This document shows, piece by piece, positions 8,421 through 15,972 of a stretch of DNA of 33,001 nt (its first letter is position 1; every line of letters starts with the position of its first letter). This stretch comes from Candidatus Kapaibacterium sp. (GTDB lineage: Bacteria; Bacteroidota; Ignavibacteria; Kapaibacteriales; UBA961), in contig JALRHN010000003.1 of the NCBI GenBank assembly GCA_023259575.1, positions 1-33,001 of the forward strand. Direction: 5' to 3'. The notes under the pieces are model-generated. The model saw nothing but the letters and a program-made list of their open reading frames with translations, was not told the origin of the DNA and ran no database searches. The translations under genes were made by a program, and so were the position numbers.

Positions 8421-10739
8421 TTAAGCTTGAGGGTTTTCATTGCGATGCCTATCATCACCACGATGCCTGTCATCACCACGATGTTCCTCTCTAGGACGAT
8501 CTTCTCTAGGACGGTCTTCATATCTTCTGTCACCGCCACCTCGTCTATCGCCGCCTCTTCTATCATCAAATCGTCTATCATCTCTGCGTGGAGGTCTTTC
8601 GCTACGTTGTGGCTCTACATAACCTTCTGGAGGTGTTAATAGAACTTTGTGGCTTAGCCTAAATTTACCATCAGATTGAATTTCTAATAGTTTAACATCA
8701 ATTTGCTGTCCTGGTTTTAGAACATCACTAACATTCTGGAAATAATCATAGCTAATTTGAGAAATATGCAATAAACCTTTGGTTTTAGGCATAAATTCTA
8801 CAATCGCGCCAAGGCCTTCGCGGACATCTTTAACGGTAGCTGTGTATACTTTACCAATTTCTGGAGGACTTGTTATTGCACGTATTCTATCGATAGTTAA
8901 TTGAGCAGCTTCTTTATTTGTTGCAGCAATAATACAAGAGCCATCATCTTCAATTGTAATTTCAACGCCAAATTCTCTTTGCATTCCACGAATTGTATCA
9001 CCACCTGGCCCGATAACTGTTCCAATCATATCATTTGGAATCATGATTGTAGTTAATCGTGGTGCATATTCAGATAAATCTTCCCTTGGGGCAGACAATG
9101 CTTCATTCATAATATTAAGAATATGGAGTCTTCCAGCTCTGGCTTGTTCAAGTGCTTGACGCATTAAATGCGTAGAAAGGCCCGCAATTTTAATATCCAT
9201 TTGGCAAGCAGTAATACCATCCAAAGTTCCTGCAACTTTAAAGTCCATATCACCAAGAAAATCCTCATCGCCAAGGATATCACTTAATATTGCAGCATCA
9301 TCATCTTCTTTAATAAGTCCCATTGCAATACCAGCTACTGGTTTCTTTAATGGTACCCCAGCATCCATTAATGCAAGACTTCCAGCACATACAGTTGCCA
9401 TAGAAGAGGAGCCATTAGACTCTAATATATCAGAAACGATTCTAACTACATAAGGGAAATCTTCATTATTAGGCATCATGATATGAATAGCTCTTTCTGC
9501 AAGTTTTCCATGTCCAATTTCACGTCTGCTTGTGCCAGTCATACGGCCAGCTTCGCCAGTACTGAATGGTGGAAAATTATAATGAAGCATAAAACGACGA
9601 TATTCAGTAGGGAATAGGCCATCTATTAATTGTTCATCACTTTTAGTACCAAGTGTAACAGTAGTTAAACTTTGTGTTTCACCACGAGTAAATAATGCAG
9701 ATCCATGTGTTCTTGGAAGAACGGTTGTATCACAATTAATAGATCTAATATCTGTTGTTGTTCGTCCATCTAAACGAACTTTATCTTCTATAATCATGCG
9801 TCGCATTTCGTGCTTTTCAATCTTATAGATATATCCTTTTGTTTTTTTAGCTCTTGCATCAATTTCAGCTGTTTCCACTAATGGTAACATTTCTTGCAAT
9901 GATGAAAGAACAGTTTCTCTTAGCTGTTTTGCGAACTCTATTCTTTGCTCTTTAGATGAACTCTTACGAATTTGTTCACGAATTAAAGGAGCAGCGATAG
10001 ATGTAATAGCCTCTAATAACTCAGTATCTTCTTCAACAGTTACAATTTCTTGCTTTGCTTTACCAGCTAATTCTTTGAGTTGAAGTTGAAGAGCATTAAG
10101 TTTTTTGATATAAGAGTGCGCATATTCTAAGGCATTAATAAAATCATCTTCAGAAATTTCTTTTGAACTTCCTTCCACCATCATAATTGCATCATCGGTT
10201 CCAGCAACTGTGATTTCTATATCGGATTCTAATAATTGGCTTATAGTTGGATTAACGATAAATTCGCCATTTATTCTTCCTACTAAAACTTCGGAATATG
10301 GTCCATCAAATGGAATATCAGAAATAACTAAAGCAGCAGATGCACCAACCGCAGCTAGTGTATCGGCATCAATTTCAGGTTCTGATGAATACACAGAAGC
10401 AACTATTTGAGTTTCTTTTTGCCAACCTTTTGGGAAAAGGGGTCTAGCAGGACGATCAATCAATCGGGCAGAAAGTACTTCTTTTTCACTTGGTTTACCT
10501 TCTCTTTTAAAGAATCCACCTGGTATTTTGCCAGCAGCAGCAGTTTTTTCACGATACTCTACAGTTAAAGGTAGGAAGTCTATATCAGACCTTGGGTCTT
10601 GAGCAGCACAAACTGTTACAAGAACCATTGTATCTCCATAACGAACCATCACCGAACCATTAGCCAATTTTGCAAAGCGGCCAGTCTCTATCGAATATTC
10701 CCTGCCATTTAATTCCAGGGAAACGGAATGATGTGCCAT
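8421..10739 (-). CDS. pnp: Polyribonucleotide nucleotidyltransferase (PNPase)
   Basis: The start is placed at ATG 10739 (MAHHSVSLELNGREY, 772 aa), not the track's 10844. AAAGGAAAATT precedes this ATG, conserved PNPase sequence begins here, and the 35 extra residues do not resemble the family. PNPase degrades RNA 3' to 5' by phosphorolysis. Domains in order: first RNase PH core (about 10-140), helical linker (about 210-300), second catalytic RNase PH core (about 318-530) with TRGETQS (351-357) and DEDFLGDMDFKVAGT (491-505), KH domain with GPGG loop (577-580), and S1 domain (about 628-698). The last ~60 residues are an unusual Arg/Asp/Gly-rich tail with short repeats (HRGDDRHRGDDRHR, EDRPREDRPRE). 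The gene follows rpsO, as in many bacteria, but a terminator and a long leader hairpin separate them. Confidence 0.97.
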   Translation of the reverse strand: MAHHSVSLELNGREYSIETGRFAKLANGSVMVRYGDTMVLVTVCAAQDPRSDIDFLPLTVEYREKTAAAGKIPGGFFKREGKPSEKEVLSARLIDRPARPLFPKGWQKETQIVASVYSSEPEIDADTLAAVGASAALVISDIPFDGPYSEVLVGRINGEFIVNPTISQLLESDIEITVAGTDDAIMMVEGSSKEISEDDFINALEYAHSYIKKLNALQLQLKELAGKAKQEIVTVEEDTELLEAITSIAAPLIREQIRKSSSKEQRIEFAKQLRETVLSSLQEMLPLVETAEIDARAKKTKGYIYKIEKHEMRRMIIEDKVRLDGRTTTDIRSINCDTTVLPRTHGSALFTRGETQSLTTVTLGTKSDEQLIDGLFPTEYRRFMLHYNFPPFSTGEAGRMTGTSRREIGHGKLAERAIHIMMPNNEDFPYVVRIVSDILESNGSSSMATVCAGSLALMDAGVPLKKPVAGIAMGLIKEDDDAAILSDILGDEDFLGDMDFKVAGTLDGITACQMDIKIAGLSTHLMRQALEQARAGRLHILNIMNEALSAPREDLSEYAPRLTTIMIPNDMIGTVIGPGGDTIRGMQREFGVEITIEDDGSCIIAATNKEAAQLTIDRIRAITSPPEIGKVYTATVKDVREGLGAIVEFMPKTKGLLHISQISYDYFQNVSDVLKPGQQIDVKLLEIQSDGKFRLSHKVLLTPPEGYVEPQRSERPPRRDDRRFDDRRGGDRRGGGDRRYEDRPREDRPREEHRGDDRHRGDDRHRNENPQA

Positions 10740-10802
10740 AATTTTCCTTTTGAATAGCACTAATAAATCATTCTTAGTATCATTCTTTTGTTTAGCTGCA
10801 TA

Positions 10803-10848
10803 CTGAGCGGAGGAGAACACCATCATAAAGATGCTCTCCTGCACTCAG
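10803..10848 (-). promoter_or_regulatory. Long stem-loop in the pnp 5' leader, possible RNase III/PNPase autoregulatory site
   Basis: On the minus strand, CTGAGTGCAGGAGA pairs with TCTCCTCCGCTCAG, giving about 13 pairs including one G-U around a single C-C mismatch. A further CATC/GATG extends the stem towards a TTTAT loop, leaving a small asymmetric bulge. The hairpin ends 63 nt before the pnp ATG and lacks a T-tract, so it is not a terminator. In E. coli the pnp leader holds a comparable long stem cut by RNase III, after which PNPase represses its own mRNA. The same role here is inferred from position and shape. Confidence 0.6.
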
Positions 10849-10905
10849 ATCAGCCCGAAACTTCTACTTCCTTAACAAAGAATATATCAAGAATGTGTAA
10901 TTATG

Positions 10906-10920
10906 TTGGCAAATTGCCAA
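10906..10920. repeat. Perfect 7-bp inverted repeat TTGGCAA-A-TTGCCAA between rpsO and pnp
   Basis: TTGGCAA and TTGCCAA are exact reverse complements around one central base. The repeat lies immediately beyond the rpsO terminator T-tract and upstream of the pnp leader hairpin. It could be an operator or part of the terminator/leader structure. It is too short to assign a binding protein. Confidence 0.4.
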
Positions 10921-10948
10921 AAATAAAAAAGGGCGCTATAAGCGCCCT
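10919..10948 (-). terminator. Intrinsic terminator after rpsO
   Basis: On the minus strand AGGGCGCT-TAT-AGCGCCCT forms an 8-bp GC-rich hairpin followed by TTTTTTATTTTT. It starts about 14 nt after the rpsO stop codon. This separates the rpsT-tRNA-rpsO unit from pnp, although readthrough is possible. Confidence 0.9.
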
Positions 10949-10961
10949 GAAATGAGTCAGA

Positions 10962-11228
10962 TTACTTTCGTATTGATAATGCACTTATAATTGTGCGATA
11001 TCTACGAATATCATTTTTCATGAGATAATTAAGTAGTTTCTTTCTTTTACTTACCAATTGCATTAGGCCACGTCTAGAATGGAAATCCTTTTTATGAGTA
11101 TCCAAATGACCTGCCAACTGTGTAATATGTTCTGTAAGTAACGCAATCTGTACTTCTGGTAATCCAGTATTGGCTTCACTACCGCCATATTGCTTTACGA
11201 TTTCTGCTTTACGAGCTTGATTAAGCAT
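10962..11228 (-). CDS. rpsO: 30S ribosomal protein S15
   Basis: The protein has 88 residues, the usual S15 length, and is recognisable throughout: [32 protein letters not shown], then [22 protein letters not shown], then the C-terminal [15 protein letters not shown]15 is a primary binding protein of the 16S rRNA central domain and needed for platform assembly. The conserved His-Ser-Arg-Arg and Lys-Arg-Lys contacts to the three-way junction are intact. No strong Shine-Dalgarno sequence is visible; upstream is only AGAAACATT. It lies 47 nt after the tRNA-Arg gene, appears co-transcribed with rpsT and the tRNA, and is followed by a strong terminator. In E. coli S15 represses its own translation; no similar leader structure was evident here. 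Confidence 0.97.
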   Translation of the reverse strand: MLNQARKAEIVKQYGGSEANTGLPEVQIALLTEHITQLAGHLDTHKKDFHSRRGLMQLVSKRKKLLNYLMKNDIRRYRTIISALSIRK

Positions 11229-11275
11229 AATGTTTCTATCAAATGATAAGATATATTGAGTATAATTCTATTGTG

Positions 11276-11349
11276 TGCACCCGTAGGGATTCGAACCCCA
11301 AACCTTTTGATCCGTAGTCAAATGCTCTATCCAGTTGAGCTACGGGTGC
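11276..11349 (-). tRNA. tRNA-Arg (anticodon ACG)
   Basis: The minus strand folds as a complete cloverleaf: 7-bp acceptor stem GCACCCG/CGGGTGC, D arm GCTC...GAGC, anticodon stem TTTGA/TCAAA around loop CTACGGA, and T arm with GGTTCGAATCC-type loop. The anticodon is ACG (plus 11313-11315), expected to be deaminated to ICG and to read CGU/CGC/CGA. The discriminator is A and CCA is not encoded (ACACAA follows), so CCA must be added after transcription. It sits only 10 nt after the rpsT stop and 47 nt before rpsO, inside a ribosomal protein transcript. Confidence 0.97.
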
Positions 11350-11359
11350 TTACGGAATC

Positions 11360-11626
11360 TTAGGCTTGAGCTGCCTTCATTTTATTAATATGAAGTGCAA
11401 GTTTAGATTTCTTATTAGCTACATTGTTCTTGTGTAATATTCCACGAGATGCTACTCTGTCTAGAATACTTGTAGCAGTAACAAATAATGTTTCTGCCTC
11501 TTGAACTGATTTAGCTAAACGAACAGCTTTAATCGCTTCACGATAAAGCTTGCGATTTGCTCGATTATAAATTGCGCGCTTTTTATTTTGACGCGTACGT
11601 TTAATTGCTGACTTATGATGTGCCAT
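11360..11626 (-). CDS. rpsT: 30S ribosomal protein S20
   Basis: The start is moved from the track's TTG at 11635 to the ATG at 11626, because S20 proteins begin MA(H/N)HKSA-K(R) and this ATG gives MAHHKSAIKRTRQNKKR (88 aa, usual length). The Lys/Arg-rich helical sequence continues with RANRKLYREAIKAVRLA and ends HKNNVANKKSKLALHINKM, the conserved S20 C-terminal block. S20 binds the 5' domain and helix 44 of 16S rRNA in early 30S assembly. A well-formed Bacteroidota-type promoter lies 44-75 nt upstream. The tRNA-Arg gene begins 10 nt after the stop codon, so the mRNA end is probably set by tRNA processing. Confidence 0.95.
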   Translation of the reverse strand: MAHHKSAIKRTRQNKKRAIYNRANRKLYREAIKAVRLAKSVQEAETLFVTATSILDRVASRGILHKNNVANKKSKLALHINKMKAAQA

Positions 11627-11669
11627 AACTACCAAATAATGCGATTAATTGCTTCTATATAAGAGATTG

Positions 11670-11701
11670 CAAAAATAAAGAGATTCGGCGTACTATGCAA
11701 A
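11670..11701 (-). promoter_or_regulatory. Bacteroidota-type promoter for rpsT-tRNA-rpsO
   Basis: The minus strand carries TTTG (11701-11698), a 20-nt spacer and TATTTTTG (11677-11670). This fits the Bacteroidota housekeeping sigma consensus TTTG-N19/20-TAnnTTTG at every defined position. It ends 43 nt before the rpsT ATG, inside the holA-rpsT gap, as expected for a highly expressed ribosomal protein gene. Confidence 0.7.
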
Positions 11702-11738
11702 CTTTTTTATGATTGAAATTTTTGTTGTCCTGAATCAA

Positions 11739-12815
11739 CTAAGCTAACATAGAAATTATCAGAGATTGAAGAACCGAAACAGCAGGTTTAGAGCTTGATT
11801 TTAAGGTAAGATCGGCATTTCTCAACAGAAATAAAGCGTTTTCTAATCTTGTATATGTAAATATTTTTAAGGCTGATTGATATTCGGGTATGAAATAAGA
11901 ACTAATTCCAGTTAATTTTGATAATTCATAAGGATTATGAGTTGTTTTTATGGAATCATATAATTTAAAGAGAGAAACAATATATCGAGTTATCATTGTG
12001 ATGATTAATATTTCTTGTTTATCATCTTTCATCATAAAATGAATGATTTCGATTGCTTTTGCAGAATCTCCTTTGCCGACACATTTTTGCAATTCAAATA
12101 CATTATAGACTTTAGAGCTTCCTACAACACCTAATACTTCTTGTATTGTATACGTATGTATCGAAGGTGCAAAAAGGATTAATTTATCTATTTCATTTAC
12201 TATATCTCTTAAAGATTGTCCTGCATTGGCAATGATATATTCTGCTGCTTCTGGTTGAATATCTTTATTTTCTATTTTTAATCTTTGAGAAATCCACGTA
12301 GATAATTCTCTTTCTGTTACTTTTTTAGCTTCAAAGCAAGGAATTGCATCAATTAATTGATCTAGGGGAAATTTTATAGTGGAAAGTATTTTTTTTGCTT
12401 TTTCTTGTTGTCTAGAATTTTTTTTTGCCGCAGTAATTCCCCACAAAGATTGAAAATTTCCTAATAATACTAAATATGTTGATGGTTGTGGGTTCTTTAC
12501 ATAGGAAAGAATAGCTGATTTTTTATCGCTTTTTGATGATTTAGATGTAAAAAGTTTATCTGCATTTTTGACAATAACAATTCTTTTATCTGATATAAAT
12601 GGGAAAGAGCAAGCTATATCAATAATTGCATGTTCTTTTACTTGGTCAGCATCTACAATATCAATATCGGGCTTTGAATTGCATGAATCTTCTAAGTGTT
12701 TTAAAACAAAATGATAAGCTTCTTCCTTTAAGAATTCTTCTTCTCCAAATAATAATAATGTATTTGGTAGTTCTGTAGGATTATCAAAAATCTCTTGTAA
12801 TGAATCAACTATCAT
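11739..12815 (-). CDS. holA: DNA polymerase III subunit delta
   Basis: The protein has 358 residues, close to the usual ~340 for HolA. The N-terminus TLLLFGEEEFLKEEAYHF (about 19-36) is the family's degenerate ATPase start (normally Y-L-x-G-x-E-x-F/Y-L). It continues through RIVIVKNADKLF, then the central VTERELSTWISQRLK and the lid helix AAEYIIANAGQSLRDIVNEIDKLILF. The C-terminal collar domain follows (KGDSAKAIEIIHFMMKDDKQEILIITMI). Delta is the wrench subunit of the clamp loader that opens the beta sliding clamp. The start lies 8 nt after oppC, so the two may be co-transcribed even though their functions are unrelated. The next gene, rpsT, has its own promoter. Confidence 0.92.
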   Translation of the reverse strand: MIVDSLQEIFDNPTELPNTLLLFGEEEFLKEEAYHFVLKHLEDSCNSKPDIDIVDADQVKEHAIIDIACSFPFISDKRIVIVKNADKLFTSKSSKSDKKSAILSYVKNPQPSTYLVLLGNFQSLWGITAAKKNSRQQEKAKKILSTIKFPLDQLIDAIPCFEAKKVTERELSTWISQRLKIENKDIQPEAAEYIIANAGQSLRDIVNEIDKLILFAPSIHTYTIQEVLGVVGSSKVYNVFELQKCVGKGDSAKAIEIIHFMMKDDKQEILIITMITRYIVSLFKLYDSIKTTHNPYELSKLTGISSYFIPEYQSALKIFTYTRLENALFLLRNADLTLKSSSKPAVSVLQSLIISMLA

Positions 12816-12823
12816 ACTTGGAA

Positions 12824-13927
12824 CTATCTTTGAATTGCTTTAGGATCGAATGCATCTCGTAGGCCATCTCCTAATAAATTAAATCCATAGACGGCTGCAG
12901 CTATTGCAATACTAGGATATACAGTTAAGCCCCAATATTTACCTGCAAAAATATATCCATAATGATCTGAAATAAATATTCCCCACGATGGTTCTGGCCT
13001 TTGAATACCTAGTCCTAGAAAACTGAGTCCTGCTTCTGCAATTATCGAAGATGCAATACCAGCAGTAGATAATACAATGATAGGTCCTATGGCATTTGGC
13101 AGAATATGTCTGAAAATCGTTCTCATAGAACCATATCCAAGAGCTCTTGTTGCCTCAACATATTCCATTTCTCTTAATGAAAAGAATTGTCCACGAACAA
13201 TTCTTGCAATTTCAACCCAACTTGAAATTCCGATTGCTATGAATGTTTGCCAAAAAGGATTTAATGAAAAACCCATAATATTATTGGTAAACTTTAATAA
13301 TGAAGAGAGGAGTATAGCTAATAGAATTGTGGGATATGACCAAATAACATTTGTAAACCACATGATAATATTATCTACCCAACCTCTAAAAAATCCTGCT
13401 AATGCACCAAGCACGATACCAATAATAAGAGCAATTAATTGTGAAACAACGCCTACTAATAAACTTATACGTGCACCAAATACTAATCTGCTAAAAACAT
13501 CTCTGCCTAATCTATCGGTCCCTAAATAGTATGTAGGGGTAGTATGCCATTCAGATTCATTATTTCCTTGTAATTGCTGAATAGGAATTGTTCCAATGAG
13601 TCCTGTAAAATCTATGTATTCAACGCTATCTTTACGTGTTTTATAGGATTGAATAGGTAAAACATTTGGCTGGGATTCATCTGATGGATTTTTTAATAAT
13701 AGCACATTACCTACAAATCCAGATGGTTTTTCTGCATATTCTAGTACAGCCAAAGTAGGAGAAAATGGACTAATTATATCAGCCATAGCTGCAATTAACA
13801 CCAATAATCCTATAATAATCATACCGGCAATTCCAGCTGGATGCTTTTTTAGTTTTTTCCATGCTAAAGCTCCAAGACTTTCTGATCTCTTTATATGTAC
13901 AGAGGATGTATCCACATTTTTTGACAT
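12824..13927 (-). CDS. Peptide/nickel-type ABC transporter permease, OppC/DppC family
   Basis: The protein has 367 residues, longer than the ~300 usual for OppC/DppC. A cytoplasmic N-terminus (LAWKKLKKHPAGIAG) precedes TM1 (about 32-52), then a long periplasmic segment (about 53-134) leading to the family motif YYLGTDRLGRDVFSRL. Further transmembrane helices follow, with the EAA loop VEATRALGYGSMRTIFRHILPNA that docks on the ATPase. The segment after TM1 is about 40-50 residues longer than in typical homologues. The gene starts 21 nt after oppB ends and the pair should form the heterodimeric channel of an importer. No substrate-binding protein or ATPase gene is nearby, so they must be encoded elsewhere. 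The substrate (oligopeptide, dipeptide, nickel) is undetermined. Confidence 0.9.
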   Translation of the reverse strand: MSKNVDTSSVHIKRSESLGALAWKKLKKHPAGIAGMIIIGLLVLIAAMADIISPFSPTLAVLEYAEKPSGFVGNVLLLKNPSDESQPNVLPIQSYKTRKDSVEYIDFTGLIGTIPIQQLQGNNESEWHTTPTYYLGTDRLGRDVFSRLVFGARISLLVGVVSQLIALIIGIVLGALAGFFRGWVDNIIMWFTNVIWSYPTILLAILLSSLLKFTNNIMGFSLNPFWQTFIAIGISSWVEIARIVRGQFFSLREMEYVEATRALGYGSMRTIFRHILPNAIGPIIVLSTAGIASSIIAEAGLSFLGLGIQRPEPSWGIFISDHYGYIFAGKYWGLTVYPSIAIAAAVYGFNLLGDGLRDAFDPKAIQR

Positions 13928-13948
13928 AATATCTTTACTATAAATGAA

Positions 13949-14875
13949 TTAGCTTAATTTAACTTTAGGGTCTAAGAATACATAAACGATATCTACTATT
14001 GCATTCACTACCACAAAAATGATAGCTGTTAATAAAACAGTACCTTGAATAATAGGATAATCTAATTTTTCGATGGCACTAATTGCAAGTGTTCCAATTC
14101 CAGGCCAATTAAAGATATATTCAACAAAAAAAGTACCAGCTAATAAACCAGAAAACCAAGCACTTACGGTTGTAACAACCGGATTTAAAGCATTTCTTAA
14201 GGCATGGCGTAAGATGACAGATGATTCTGATAAGCCTTTCGCCCTAGCAGTTCTTACATAATCTTGGTTCAATACATCTAACATACTACTTCGTGTAACC
14301 CTGGCAATAATTGATAAGGGCCTAAAAGCTAATGTTAACATTGGTAAAAATAAATGGCTTATGCCTTTGTCTATATATCCTGATGATGGCAATATTTTCC
14401 ATATTTCGCCAAAGAGCAAGAGCAATAATAATCCAAAAACAAAAGAGGGTAAAGAAATTCCTAATAATGCAAAACCCATAGTTGTAGCATCAATCCATGT
14501 ATTTGCTTTTATTGCGGCAATAATTCCAAGGATGATTCCCAATAATGTTGAAAAAAACATGGCTGTTATAGCTAATAATGCAGTTGCTGGAAATTTATCA
14601 ACTATTGTTTCTAAAACATCTCTATTGGTAGAATATGATACTCCTAAATCTCCCTGAATTAATCTTCCAATGTATTTTGTATACTGTTCATACATAGGTT
14701 TATCTAGGCCTAATTGAACTCTTAATGCTTGTATTGATTGTTCATCTGCCCTTTGACCCAACATTAAACGGGCTGGGTCTCCAGGCAAAACAAAATTGAT
14801 AAGGAATGCTGTTGTTACCACTCCAAACAATACTGCTAAAGCATATCCACATTTGCGAATTATATAAGAAATCAT
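13949..14875 (-). CDS. Peptide/nickel-type ABC transporter permease, OppB/DppB family
   Basis: The protein has 308 residues, the usual length. It starts with MISYIIRKCGYALAVLFGVVTTAFLINFVLPGDPA (TM1 then the family LPGDPA motif), followed by LGLDKPMYEQYTKYIGRLIQGDLGVSY, the standard OppB periplasmic segment. About five further helices follow, and the EAA loop is YVRTARAKGLSESSVILRHALRNAL near residues 198-222. The C-terminus ends VDIVYVFLDPKVKLS, typical of OppB. It pairs with the downstream OppC-like permease (21-nt gap). A 111-nt spacer separates it from murI, where TAATTTTA on the minus strand is a one-mismatch match to the -7 consensus; this is weak evidence for a promoter. Confidence 0.92.
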   Translation of the reverse strand: MISYIIRKCGYALAVLFGVVTTAFLINFVLPGDPARLMLGQRADEQSIQALRVQLGLDKPMYEQYTKYIGRLIQGDLGVSYSTNRDVLETIVDKFPATALLAITAMFFSTLLGIILGIIAAIKANTWIDATTMGFALLGISLPSFVFGLLLLLLFGEIWKILPSSGYIDKGISHLFLPMLTLAFRPLSIIARVTRSSMLDVLNQDYVRTARAKGLSESSVILRHALRNALNPVVTTVSAWFSGLLAGTFFVEYIFNWPGIGTLAISAIEKLDYPIIQGTVLLTAIIFVVVNAIVDIVYVFLDPKVKLS

Positions 14876-14986
14876 TGAAATTAATGAATTATAAAAGGTG
14901 TAACATGTAGTTAAAATTATCGAGCTGCAAATGGCAAATTAACAAAGTTTGTTTCTTGATACATAGATTATTATTGTCCTAGACTA

Positions 14987-15859
14987 TCAATATTTTACAG
15001 ATGCACTTTGTTTCGCATATTCTGAAGGATGATGCTCTAAAACTTCTGTTGTAATATTGATAGGATCTTGTAATGTAAATCCAAGACATCGCTCCGCAAT
15101 CACATTAAATGAATGAACTGTATCAGTAGTAAACAACTGTATTCTTTTAGATATTGATGAACTATCTTGATTTGAATGTATTCCTAACATTTTTGTCATA
15201 ATCTTAGAAGCTGTATAACCACAGTCAATAAGAGTTATATCGGGTAATATATTTGTAATTAATTCTTTTAATAAAGGATAATGTGTACATCCTAGCACTA
15301 GAGTATCAATTTTCTTTGATATGAGAGGTGATAAATATTCCTTTGCTATCAAAAGCGCAGCTGGATGATTCACCCAATCTTCTTCTACTATTGGAACAAA
15401 GAGGGGACATGCTATACTAGTAATATGTGCTTCTTTATGTATTGTATCAGCATATGTTTGTATTGCTTTTTCATATGCTTGTGAATGTATTGTAGCCCTA
15501 GTACCTATTATTCCTATATTCCCCGAAAGCGATGATTCAATCGCATAATGAGCTGCTGGTTCAATCATACCAATTATAGGAATGGGAGAATGTTTCTGTG
15601 CAATTTCTAATGCTAAAGCAGATGCTGTATTGCATGCTATAACAATTGCTTTAACATTAAATCCTAATAGAAAATCAATACATTGTATAGTATAATGTTC
15701 TATTGTTTGCTTAGACTTATTACCATATGGAACTCTGGCAGTATCCCCTAAATACACAAATTGTTCATCAGGCATTTCTTGTATTAGGTGTTTTAAGACG
15801 GTTAAGCCGCCCACACCAGAATCAAAAACACCTATTGGTTGATTAGCATCTGTTTTCAT
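14987..15859 (-). CDS. murI: Glutamate racemase
   Basis: The protein has 290 residues, within the normal 260-290 range. It interconverts L- and D-glutamate for peptidoglycan synthesis. The motifs are all present: IGVFDSGVGGLTVLKHL at the N-terminus (about 9-25), YLGDTARVPYGNKS (36-49), the first catalytic Cys76 in IACNTASAL, and the second catalytic Cys191 in LGCTHYPLL. Both catalytic cysteines and the substrate-binding DSG, PYG, NTA and THY segments are intact, so the enzyme should be active. It stands alone, with more than 110 nt of spacer on each side. The C-terminal ~25 residues (LEHHPSEYAKQSASVKY) are less conserved. Confidence 0.97.
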   Translation of the reverse strand: MKTDANQPIGVFDSGVGGLTVLKHLIQEMPDEQFVYLGDTARVPYGNKSKQTIEHYTIQCIDFLLGFNVKAIVIACNTASALALEIAQKHSPIPIIGMIEPAAHYAIESSLSGNIGIIGTRATIHSQAYEKAIQTYADTIHKEAHITSIACPLFVPIVEEDWVNHPAALLIAKEYLSPLISKKIDTLVLGCTHYPLLKELITNILPDITLIDCGYTASKIMTKMLGIHSNQDSSSISKRIQLFTTDTVHSFNVIAERCLGFTLQDPINITTEVLEHHPSEYAKQSASVKY

Positions 15860-15972
15860 GAAACTAAAAAAAGTAAACTATAGAAGAGCTATATCGCAAA
15901 ATATCATCGATACATAAAGCATATATATATCAAAGGGATACTACGTATAATTCACGATCAAACCAATGAATT

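Noticed and set aside
8436-8560. Short direct repeats that might be taken for a CRISPR array or minisatellite
   Set aside because: They lie in frame in the PNPase tail, have no unique spacers, and encode the repeated Arg/Asp peptides.
8427-8639. Two plus-strand ORFs and one minus-strand ORF (70, 60, 74 aa) at the pnp 3' end
   Set aside because: They are low-complexity products of the Arg/Asp repeat DNA read in other frames.
10740-10844. N-terminal extension of PNPase in the ORF track (35 residues from 10844)
   Set aside because: The conserved family start and a good ribosome-binding site lie at ATG 10739, and the extension overlaps the leader hairpin, so it is read as untranslated leader.
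10918-10925. Exact TATTTTTG on the minus strand between rpsO and pnp as a pnp promoter
   Set aside because: It is the T-tail of the rpsO terminator, and the expected -33 position falls inside the terminator hairpin with no TTTG. A chance match is more likely.
13077-13529. Plus-strand 150-aa ORF within the OppC-like gene
   Set aside because: It is antisense to conserved transmembrane and EAA-loop sequence and shows no independent coding signal.
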